Assembly: GCF_002142155.1 (NCBI RefSeq)
Contig: NZ_NASD01000010.1
Span: forward strand, 27,735 to 91,734
Reading direction: 5' to 3'
Source of the DNA: Gilliamella apis
GTDB lineage: Bacteria > Pseudomonadota > Gammaproteobacteria > Enterobacterales > Orbaceae
Length of the DNA: 64,000 bases
Positions 57,220 to 64,000 of this stretch are shown piece by piece. Numbering within the stretch: the stretch's first letter is position 1; every line of letters begins with the position of its first letter. Position numbers and translations under genes: made by a program. Below the pieces are notes generated by a model. That model did no database searches, was not told the DNA's origin, and saw nothing but the letters and a program-made list of their open reading frames with translations.

Positions 57220-60200
57220 TTAACCTCTATCTTTATAAAAACCAAAATAGGGATGAAAGCACCAGCGTGTTTTGCTATTCAGATTAATAGTACAAAATTC
57301 ATTAGCTAGCCGATAATGATTTTTATCTGGAAAATATTCCGCTATTTGAGTAATCGCTTGCTCAATGGTATTAGTAAGCCATGGCTGCATCAATGGATTG
57401 CTAAATTGCCAATTATCATATTTAAAATTTTCGTTTTGCGGATCACCACAAAGTTCATTTGGCGTTTGCCAAGCGATTTCGGCATAACTAAATCGGTATT
57501 CACCGTTGTCATCAAGTTGGCAAATAAACTCATCTTGTGGTTGCTCTTGCAGCCTAAAAGGCGAGATTAACTGTAGATGAACACAATGGTGATGTGCTAA
57601 ATCAGTTTGCCAATAACTGGTAACATAATTACTATTACAAGCATTGATTGGAAACAAATTTGCCATAACCTTATGTTCTAATTCTGCTAGTGTTAAGCCT
57701 GCTTGCGCATCAGTCATAATACGAGGAATCGCATTAATATTTTTTAATTGTTCTGACGTTATCAGTTGCTCAGTCTTATGTGTTTTTAACAAAAACAATG
57801 GTTCTTGTTCAAACCCCGGTTTAGTAAAGCAAGCGCTATTAACACCTAAATTGTTGCCGTTTTTCATCGCTTCTAAATTACTGCCTAGAATCGCCACATT
57901 GGCACTTTTGGCTATTTTTTCCGGTCTATGCCGCCAAACTCGTCCTACTAACTGAATAATTGAACGCATTGAAGATGGCTCAACAATTGCCCAATCATAA
58001 TCATGGTCACGCCCAACTTCAGTAACCGGTGTGCCGATGACGATAAAAATATGATGTTGTTTATCACTGTTTTTTATTGCTGCACGGATTTCAGGTTGAT
58101 CAAATAATTTATTAGCATCACTACGGTTTAAAATTCTATCCAGTTTTTCTTCTAATTGACTGCGCAATAGTAGCAGTTGTCTGGCATGATAAACCACCAG
58201 ATGAAATTGAACATTTGCCGGTAACTCAGTTTGCTGGTAGATTTGCTTAGTGAGCGACATCACATCATCAATGTGCGCAAAGCGCATTAAACCGAGACTA
58301 ATTTTTTTGTTGGTTTGCGGATCTTGTTGATGATGCTGTAAATGAAAATGATAAGCTTGATCTAATAACTGTTGCGCCAATAGAGCATAGCCGAGATCTG
58401 AATTTTCTTTTTTATGTAATGAGTAATTTAATAATTCTAAAATTTGTCCTCGACGACGAATTGTCCCTTGTTGCAACTTCGCTATTCTTTTTTCGATAAA
58501 CTTCGTATGATGATGTTTAAAATTAACCGTATCAGCTATTTGTTCGACTGACTGCTGATATTCATCAAACCATCCACAAATAATCCCCTGATTAGATCTT
58601 CCTGTATTCTGATTCCAAATTTTTCGACCGGCTTGATAAGCATCAAATAAACCAGCAATAAGGTCTGGCGTTAAGGTGGCAGATGAGAGTAGCACTTTAC
58701 TGCCATAAAGCCCGGCTAAATGAACTAACCTTGCCAAAGCAGGTAAATCTCGCTGATCAAAATCATCCGGTTCATCTAAAATTAAATCTGCGGTAAGCAA
58801 CCTTAAGGTAGGGGCAATATATTTGCCACCTCTGAGACATTCGCTAGCTTGCATTAAGTGATCAACGGTACATGTCACAATCGGCGCATAGATTAATTGA
58901 CGGGCCTTACTGTTTTCGATAATGGTACCGAGTTCACAGTCAGCAATACCACTCTCTGCCACATCAATATATTCATCGACTAATGATTCTGTCGATTCAC
59001 AACCACGAGTTTCGGGATTAATCTCTTTATCTTTATCTTTATCTTTATCTTTATCATTTTTATTTTTATTTTTATTTTTATTTTTATCAATTTCTGCTTG
59101 ATTTTCTAATTCAAATAGGGTCTTTGTTGCCCGACCACCAACCAAAATAGCTAAATGTTCATCGGTCAAATGCAATCTTTCTCGTAATGCTTTACCAGTT
59201 TGTAAGGTTAATACTCGTAATCCTAAAGCAATCGTAAATCGTACCCCTCGCTGTGGATTTGATAATGCATACATAATTCGCCCATTAGCTAAGGTTTTAC
59301 CACAGCCAGTCGATGCCATATTGACGCCAAAAAAGCCATTATCCTCACTTAATTGTTGATAACTTTTAGCTAAATCAAAAGCATGGTTTTGCCATTGAAA
59401 GCGTTTAATCGTTGTACGTTGCGTAAATGGTTTATGCTGATTAATTGCTGGTAATTCAGTGTTGATTTTAGGAAGCAAGCGAGCAAAACGAGCGCTAAAA
59501 TTAGCAACACCTAATAGATGATCATCTAATCGTTGATTGGCGTGCTGGCTTTTATTGGTATTGGCGATAAGAATATCTTCAACCCTTTGGGCTTCTTTGT
59601 CATTGATTGATATGCTGGAATAGTTATGGTCAGCAACCATAAGACTTAGTCGTGATAAATGTAATAATAATGAATCAACAGTGGTCAGTTGCATTAAAGG
59701 TGGGTGATTAATTGCCTTGCTTGCATAGCGACTTAATTTTTTAAGCCAAGATTGGCTCAAAGTTATATCACTTTTAAGTTGCCAAAAATCGACACTGTCT
59801 TGTATATTTCCATTTCTAACCCAGTTTTCAACAGCAGTAAAAGTGCTAAAAAAACTTTTTAGTTTTAGACCAGATAGAAACATATCTCTCAGTAGCTTCT
59901 TATCTTTATCACCACCTAACGAAGTTTTTAAAAACGGCATACGATGGTGTGACACAATTAACCAGCCAATCCATTGGGCCAATAATGGCAATTGAGAGAG
60001 ATCGTTTTTTTCTGTCTTTGCTAGCTCTTTATACCAATCAGGTCTTAATTGTTGATAATCAGCAAAATTAGCTAAACGGGTTAAAACCTCTTGATTAGTG
60101 GTACAATCACGAATCATCAATAAAAATAACTGTAATGAAATCCACTCATGACGAAACGGATCACCTGCTGGTCGACTTTTCCGTAATTTATCTTGAAAAC

Positions 60201-60591
60201 CGACTGTTGCTTTGCCCAAATCATGCAATAGCGCAGCAATGGTTGCGATAAGTTGGATAGATGTGGCATATTGCCAACTATTTTCACTATCATTGCGTAA
60301 TATATTACGCTTAGTACGATTAGTTGGCACTCGTCCTTGTTGATTAAATTGGCTTTTATCACCAACAATCCAGAGTAGATCGGTTAGATTTTTTCCATGC
60401 GTCCAGTAACAAGCAACTGCAGTATTTTTTCGCGCTGTTTTACGTAATAATTTATACAGTGTCTGTAAACCATCGGCAGTCATCGGCGTTTGCCAAGTTC
60501 GTTCACCACAACGTTCAGCAAACTGATCGATAATACGACGTGTCTGAGTTAATGCATTTTTCTTGCATTGGCTAACCAGTAAAATATTCAT
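57220..60591 (-). CDS. cas3: Cas2-3 fusion, type I-F nuclease-helicase
   Basis: A 1123-residue protein with a Cas2 domain (residues ~1-90, MNILLVSQCKKNALTQTRRIID), an HD nuclease motif (LLHDLGKATVGFQDKL near 120) and an SF2 helicase with STGCGKT and a DEPD box (LILDEPDDFD). The C-terminal domain is present. Between the two helicase motifs there is an unusual lysine-asparagine/aspartate run, (KN)n(DK)n near residue 510, encoded by hexanucleotide repeats. It overlaps cas1 by 4 bp, and the two act together in spacer acquisition. Confidence 0.95.
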   Translation of the reverse strand: MNILLVSQCKKNALTQTRRIIDQFAERCGERTWQTPMTADGLQTLYKLLRKTARKNTAVACYWTHGKNLTDLLWIVGDKSQFNQQGRVPTNRTKRNILRNDSENSWQYATSIQLIATIAALLHDLGKATVGFQDKLRKSRPAGDPFRHEWISLQLFLLMIRDCTTNQEVLTRLANFADYQQLRPDWYKELAKTEKNDLSQLPLLAQWIGWLIVSHHRMPFLKTSLGGDKDKKLLRDMFLSGLKLKSFFSTFTAVENWVRNGNIQDSVDFWQLKSDITLSQSWLKKLSRYASKAINHPPLMQLTTVDSLLLHLSRLSLMVADHNYSSISINDKEAQRVEDILIANTNKSQHANQRLDDHLLGVANFSARFARLLPKINTELPAINQHKPFTQRTTIKRFQWQNHAFDLAKSYQQLSEDNGFFGVNMASTGCGKTLANGRIMYALSNPQRGVRFTIALGLRVLTLQTGKALRERLHLTDEHLAILVGGRATKTLFELENQAEIDKNKNKNKNKNDKDKDKDKDKEINPETRGCESTESLVDEYIDVAESGIADCELGTIIENSKARQLIYAPIVTCTVDHLMQASECLRGGKYIAPTLRLLTADLILDEPDDFDQRDLPALARLVHLAGLYGSKVLLSSATLTPDLIAGLFDAYQAGRKIWNQNTGRSNQGIICGWFDEYQQSVEQIADTVNFKHHHTKFIEKRIAKLQQGTIRRRGQILELLNYSLHKKENSDLGYALLAQQLLDQAYHFHLQHHQQDPQTNKKISLGLMRFAHIDDVMSLTKQIYQQTELPANVQFHLVVYHARQLLLLRSQLEEKLDRILNRSDANKLFDQPEIRAAIKNSDKQHHIFIVIGTPVTEVGRDHDYDWAIVEPSSMRSIIQLVGRVWRHRPEKIAKSANVAILGSNLEAMKNGNNLGVNSACFTKPGFEQEPLFLLKTHKTEQLITSEQLKNINAIPRIMTDAQAGLTLAELEHKVMANLFPINACNSNYVTSYWQTDLAHHHCVHLQLISPFRLQEQPQDEFICQLDDNGEYRFSYAEIAWQTPNELCGDPQNENFKYDNWQFSNPLMQPWLTNTIEQAITQIAEYFPDKNHYRLANEFCTINLNSKTRWCFHPYFGFYKDRG
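59026..59086. repeat. hexanucleotide tandem repeats inside cas2-3
   Basis: Five units of TTTATC (59026-59055), one A, then five units of TTTTTA (59057-59086) on the plus strand. They encode alternating Asp-Lys and Asn-Lys. Because the unit is 6 bp, length changes keep the frame and only alter linker length. Confidence 0.9.
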
Positions 60592-61541
60592 GGTTTATCT
60601 GCTATCTGTTTCAATGTATCAATAATCATATCCAGTGCACCTAACTGTGCAAATTGAGAAATACATGCCTGTCGGAACTCTTTTTCACTATCACCTTGTT
60701 TAGCTGATATAAAAGCTTGTGGTAACACAATGCCATCTTTAATAATATCAGCAGCATCAAATACTAGCCCCCCACGTCTGGTTTTGCCATGTAATATAGC
60801 CAAACCATGTGGTAAGCCTAATACCCAACAAGCTGTTGCACCTAATCCATAAGCTAAATAATTACCATGATCTAAAAATTGATTAGCAGGATCATAATGC
60901 TTACCACGTGAACCTTGCTCCCGTTTAAAATTATCATCTTGTAAAGTAAGTTGATTTGCCATGCCATAAAGACGTTTACTAATACGTCCTTCTGCAGCTA
61001 ACAATGCTTGACTTGTTGTAGCATCATTGAACTGTTTTTCAGCATCGTTTAACAGCGTTATGAGTTGCTTATCGTCAACTTGCCAATCAAATTTCGGCCA
61101 ACATTGTTGAATAATTTTGAGTCGCTGTTGTTGAAGGGTTTTCGCAGCTTGTAGGCGGAGATTATCGTCAAACCAGAATTGACACCAACTTTGCAGATAT
61201 TCGGTTGCACGATATTCACTTTGCGGTGAAAAGAATTGGCAGGCAAATTCCGATTCTGTCGAGGAAAATAGAGGCGTTCCCCCTCCCCCACAAAAGCCAA
61301 TCATAACTCCTGCTCGAGAAAGTTCACGCACCGCAGCTTGAGTTAATGAAGTACCTGTACCAAGTAAAATACAGCTGGTATTGGCTATTGGAATATTCCA
61401 ATATAATGACTGCTGCCCTTGATCGGTCACATATTCAACTCGACCACCATTGACTAAAACTCGACAATGCTCTAAATAATAGATATTTGCACGCTTGGAA
61501 TGTAAAATGGTTTTAAGATCAGACGAATGAATCAAATCCAT
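60588..61541 (-). CDS. cas1: Cas1, type I-F integrase
   Basis: A 317-residue Cas1f. It begins MDLIHSSDLKTILHSKRANIYYLEHCRVLVNGGRVEYV, and includes the conserved LLGTGTSLTQAAVRELSRAGV and the metal-site regions around LLAAEGRISKRLYG and YGLGATACWVLGLPHGLAILHG. It inserts new spacers with Cas2-3. It begins 108 bp from the distal end of array 2. Confidence 0.96.
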   Translation of the reverse strand: MDLIHSSDLKTILHSKRANIYYLEHCRVLVNGGRVEYVTDQGQQSLYWNIPIANTSCILLGTGTSLTQAAVRELSRAGVMIGFCGGGGTPLFSSTESEFACQFFSPQSEYRATEYLQSWCQFWFDDNLRLQAAKTLQQQRLKIIQQCWPKFDWQVDDKQLITLLNDAEKQFNDATTSQALLAAEGRISKRLYGMANQLTLQDDNFKREQGSRGKHYDPANQFLDHGNYLAYGLGATACWVLGLPHGLAILHGKTRRGGLVFDAADIIKDGIVLPQAFISAKQGDSEKEFRQACISQFAQLGALDMIIDTLKQIADKP

Positions 61542-61648
61542 GATATTTAGACAGTAAATTCAATTTATAATGATGATAAAATAACATTACTTTGTGTAAA
61601 AAACGATCTTTTTTAAAATAACTATAATTATCCAAAAGATGATACAAA

Positions 61649-61856
61649 TGATTTTGCTGCCTACACGGTAGTGAACGATAATCAATGTTTGCGATGATTC
61701 CGACTTAGTTTCTAAACTACCTACACGGTAGTGAACCATGGGCTAAACATACAGCAAGGTTAATTTGCTTTCTAAACTACCTACACGGTAGTGAACGAGC
61801 AAGGATTTGGATTAGAAGAAGTTGCGCATTTCTAAACTACCTACACGGCAGTAAAC
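61649..61856 (-). CRISPR. CRISPR array 2, type I-F: 4 repeats, 3 spacers
   Basis: 28-bp repeats at 61649 (degenerate, distal), 61709, 61769 and 61829, with three 32-bp spacers. In crRNA sense: GTTCACTACC-GTGTA-GGTAG then handle TTTAGAAA; the stem is CTACC/GGTAG. The leader-proximal repeat differs at two positions (GTTTACTGCC). The leader lies on the high-coordinate side, so array 2 is transcribed toward cas1. Confidence 0.97.
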
Positions 61857-62013
61857 TAGAATCCAATATACTATAAATGCAGTTGGCAAAAAGACAAGGC
61901 GCAATTTTACTATTAAAAACCCTTTTTTTAAGTGATTTTTTAATATATTGATTTTTAATCATTTTATTTTAAGTTAAAAAAAAGGGTTAGCAATAAGTAG
62001 GAATTTAAGTTTC
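61857..62013 (-). promoter_or_regulatory. leader of CRISPR array 2
   Basis: Homologous to the array 1 leader: AACCCTTTTTTT (61918-61929) and AAAAAAAGGGTT (61977-61988) flank an IHF consensus TAATATATTGATT (61941-61953). Confidence 0.75.
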
Positions 62014-62041
62014 AAAAACCCCTCTCCTCAAAATTTTTTAG
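62014..62041 (+). repeat. copy D of the dispersed C-rich/T-tract element
   Basis: AAAAACCCCTCTCCTCAAAA followed by TTTTTTAG at the outer end of the array 2 leader, as copy C is for array 1. Confidence 0.6.
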
Positions 62042-62089
62042 TTCTTTATTTTTTAGTTGTTTGAGTTTCGGACGTTTGTTGTTTTGTGG

Positions 62090-62335
62090 TTGTTTCTATA
62101 CGGTAATTACGTCCGAGTTAAGAGGGTTGGCGCGAACCCTCTTTACAATCTCCCGCGGCGACCACGCAAGTGGTCACGATGTGACTACCTTCTGCCTGCG
62201 TTCGCTGTTAACGCTCCTTGCCAAACATCCCTGTTTGCCATGCTAACCTCTCTCAGTTGTCAGCACATTGCGAATGTCGCACCACAAAAGCGCTCTTTAT
62301 CCCCCTAACGTTATTTTTCTTATCCTCAGCTTTAA
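62090..62335. other. GC-richer block of unknown origin between array 2 and the adhesin
   Basis: This stretch is clearly richer in G+C than its surroundings and has hairpins AAGAGGGTT-GGCGCG-AACCCTCTT (62119-62142) and GACCACGCAAGTGGTC. No reading frame looks credible on either strand. It may be a fragment of a mobile element or a structured RNA. I do not recognise it. Confidence 0.4.
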
Positions 62336-62359
62336 TACCTAAGAACTAAGAAATAATAG

Positions 62360-63748
62360 TTAAGGATAGGTACAGATTCCTTGGTGCGCCCAGCCATGTT
62401 CACTACGATATATTTTACCGTCACTCGCGCTAACTGTATGATTAAACCGACGACCTCCCTCAACCACAAACTCTTGCGCAAAATAGCCACTAATGCTGTA
62501 GATGTCGGTGAAGCCGGCCCGGTTATAATTCTTCATCCCCCCCCATTCCGAGAACAATCCTCCACCAATTTGACGACTGGCAGGAGTATCATTAGGAGAA
62601 GGACGATCAGCCCCGAACTCTGTACACACTCCTTCCCTCCCATAATGATCTTTACAAGACCCATTAGTTAACTCCTTGACATTTGGGATACGGTATCCTC
62701 CAAGACCATTACACCAAGATTCTCTATAGCCCCACACCTCAGGACCACGATGAACAAACCACTGCTTTAACACAAATCCATATTTGACCACCGCATTACC
62801 ACTACTATCACGACCGACTAACTCAAATGTCTGCGGTAAAGATAGGCTATCGATTCTACCTGGATTTTCTGAGGCCCATTGATTACGGTTTGTGACGGCA
62901 GGACCCGTTAGGGTGACTCGAACGCTGGTACTTGTTGAATTGGTCATCGTCGCCGTAATACCACCATGAGAAACCGGCGCCCAAGATAAGGCCTGACTAA
63001 CACCACTAATATCTAAATCAAAATACAAATTATTAGCACCAGTAGTCGGGAAGTTTAAATCATAAGACGACGGCGTAGCTGACTGGGTTAGAAAACCCTT
63101 ACGAGGGTCCCATATGTCAGCAGGTGCGGTGTTAGCTGTACCGAAAGCTAAGTCAGGTCTTGCAAAACAAATCGCTGGCGCGGCCTTAGGATTAATATAA
63201 TAAGTGGCATTACCTGCCGTAAAACGACTTTCATTAGGTACCCCATAACGTGTTGTTAATGTACCTTCACCATTAGATAAGGTTAATTTATATGGCGCTT
63301 TACAAATAGTCAGTACTTCATTACGGGCAACAGCTCGATTATTTTTATCGACAATAGATACATTTAAACGACCGGTAGCGGTGATACCATTAACTCCCTG
63401 ACCATCGCCATCATCATCTCCCCAATAATTATACGGTGTGCCAATAAGTGAACTTAATGCAATAGAATCAGTATCCCTTGGTACTAACATACCAATATCA
63501 TTAAAACTCTGACCAACAACAGGTAAAACGATAGGATTTCTTTCTGAATTATTGGTTGTCGGAGTAAATCTTCTTCCATCTGAAAGCGATATCCCGAGTA
63601 GCGCTTCAGTATTGGTTACCCGGGTTCGACCACCATCAAAGGTTAAATAAGGTGCTGAGCCATAAATAATATTGGTCGTTTTAGTGGTTAATGCATAGTT
63701 AGCAAAAGAGATAGACTGTAAAACAACTACGGTTAATACCAAAACCAT
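62360..63748 (-). CDS. phase-variable adhesin beyond CRISPR array 2 (paralogue 3)
   Basis: From the in-frame ATG at 63748 it encodes 462 residues with a signal-like segment (VLVLTVVVLQSISFANYA), TTKTTNIIYGSAPYLTF as in the two paralogues, and a C-terminal invasin-like domain (YRIPNVKELTN... LFSEWGGMKNYN). The same frame stays open upstream to about 63925 and encodes a longer N-terminus related to paralogue 2 (TCPTY). The only other ATG (63936, with AAGGA 8 nt upstream) is out of frame because of three 7-bp repeats. Translation from 63748 has no good ribosome binding site, so the gene may be OFF or weakly expressed. Confidence 0.65.
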   Translation of the reverse strand: MVLVLTVVVLQSISFANYALTTKTTNIIYGSAPYLTFDGGRTRVTNTEALLGISLSDGRRFTPTTNNSERNPIVLPVVGQSFNDIGMLVPRDTDSIALSSLIGTPYNYWGDDDGDGQGVNGITATGRLNVSIVDKNNRAVARNEVLTICKAPYKLTLSNGEGTLTTRYGVPNESRFTAGNATYYINPKAAPAICFARPDLAFGTANTAPADIWDPRKGFLTQSATPSSYDLNFPTTGANNLYFDLDISGVSQALSWAPVSHGGITATMTNSTSTSVRVTLTGPAVTNRNQWASENPGRIDSLSLPQTFELVGRDSSGNAVVKYGFVLKQWFVHRGPEVWGYRESWCNGLGGYRIPNVKELTNGSCKDHYGREGVCTEFGADRPSPNDTPASRQIGGGLFSEWGGMKNYNRAGFTDIYSISGYFAQEFVVEGGRRFNHTVSASDGKIYRSEHGWAHQGICTYP

Positions 63749-63897
63749 CTGCCGAGATAAACAGGCTAAACTAAGAAATTTTGAAAATTTTTGCCGGAAT
63801 TTCGGAAATTTTGGAAATTGCTGAAATAATAAACTGCGGTGAAATAATAAACGGTGTGAGCTTAACTTTAGAAAGGTGAAATTATAGGTTGGGCAGG

Positions 63898-63918
63898 TTG
63901 TGTGTTGTGTGTTGTGTG
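63898..63918 (-). repeat. heptanucleotide tandem repeat (3 units) at the second adhesin 5' end
   Basis: Three perfect units of TTGTGTG (plus strand) plus a partial TTG. As in the paralogue, four units would place the ATG at 63936 in frame with the adhesin; three do not. Confidence 0.85.
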
Positions 63919-63924
63919 TTGAAA

Positions 63925-63954
63925 ATTATAATCCATATCAGATATCCTTGTCAA
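63925..63954 (-). promoter_or_regulatory. promoter-like sequence overlapping the second adhesin start
   Basis: TTGACA, 18 bp, TATAAT on the minus strand, with the ATG at 63936 in the spacer. The layout repeats that at 51560-51588, including TTGACAAGG. Confidence 0.55.
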
Positions 63955-64000
63955 TCCAATTTTATGATTTATTTAAAATTTTAAGCCTAATGGCATGATT

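Noticed and set aside
61610..61648. Similarity of the cas1 upstream sequence (CATCTTTTGGA) to the second mini-array guide
   Set aside because: It needs a gap inside the seed, and no CC flank is present.
62057..62308. Two short overlapping plus-strand frames in the GC-rich block
   Set aside because: No recognisable protein features, no ribosome binding site; G+C richness alone produces open frames.

Overview
The window is about two-thirds A+T and reads as the chromosome of a gammaproteobacterium. Gene orders are enterobacterial in type: rpsO-pnp-nlpI-deaD, rpoE-rseA-rseB-lepA-lepB-rnc-era, a Met-Leu-Gln-Gln tRNA cluster, and ygiM-cca. The low GC, a compact aryl polyene cluster, a type I-F CRISPR-Cas locus and secreted adhesins with an invasin-like C-terminal domain fit an insect-gut member of Orbaceae, most likely Gilliamella or a close relative. 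That assignment is inference; no rRNA is present.

Layout. 1-1048 is a truncated AspT-family transporter. 1346-16526 is an aryl polyene (APE) pigment cluster: a small lipoprotein and a methyltransferase on the minus strand, then sixteen overlapping plus-strand genes in the order apeC to apeR. 16714-19623 holds purD and purH. 19799-26509 is era-rnc-lepB-lepA-rseB-rseA-rpoE with a sigma-E promoter ahead of rpoE. cyaA, a Nudix hydrolase, a periplasmic YdgH-like protein and a secreted adhesin follow. 33022-33526 is the tRNA cluster. 33644-44780 carries cca, ygiM, galR, recB, sixA, a YfcZ-like gene, an MFS exporter and deaD. 45129-48706 is nlpI-pnp-rpsO, followed by a LysR regulator.

49919-63950 is the accessory part. 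A complete type I-F system (array 2, cas1, cas2-3, csy1-4, array 1, all on the minus strand) lies between two paralogous adhesin genes. Each of these two genes begins with three copies of a 7-bp repeat that put the only upstream ATG out of frame with the signal peptide. Both become in-frame with one extra unit, which is the signature of slipped-strand phase variation.

The most unusual structure is in the 900 bp between cas2-3 and csy1. It holds a degenerate mini-CRISPR, a hairpin that looks like a repeat and also works as a terminator, a promoter with palindromic operators, and a 107-codon gene with a helix-turn-helix-like segment that starts at TTG. The unit after the near-consensus mini-array repeat begins with 16 nt identical to a site just upstream of the -35 box of that promoter, and the identity stops exactly at the repeat/spacer junction. 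This is the layout expected of a crRNA-like RNA that guides the Csy complex to repress its own locus (CreR/CRL type). In addition, the newest spacer of array 1 is 27/32 identical to this mini-array's own repeat-spacer junction, so it appears to have been captured from a related mini-array. I regard this as the best candidate for an undescribed regulatory system in the window.
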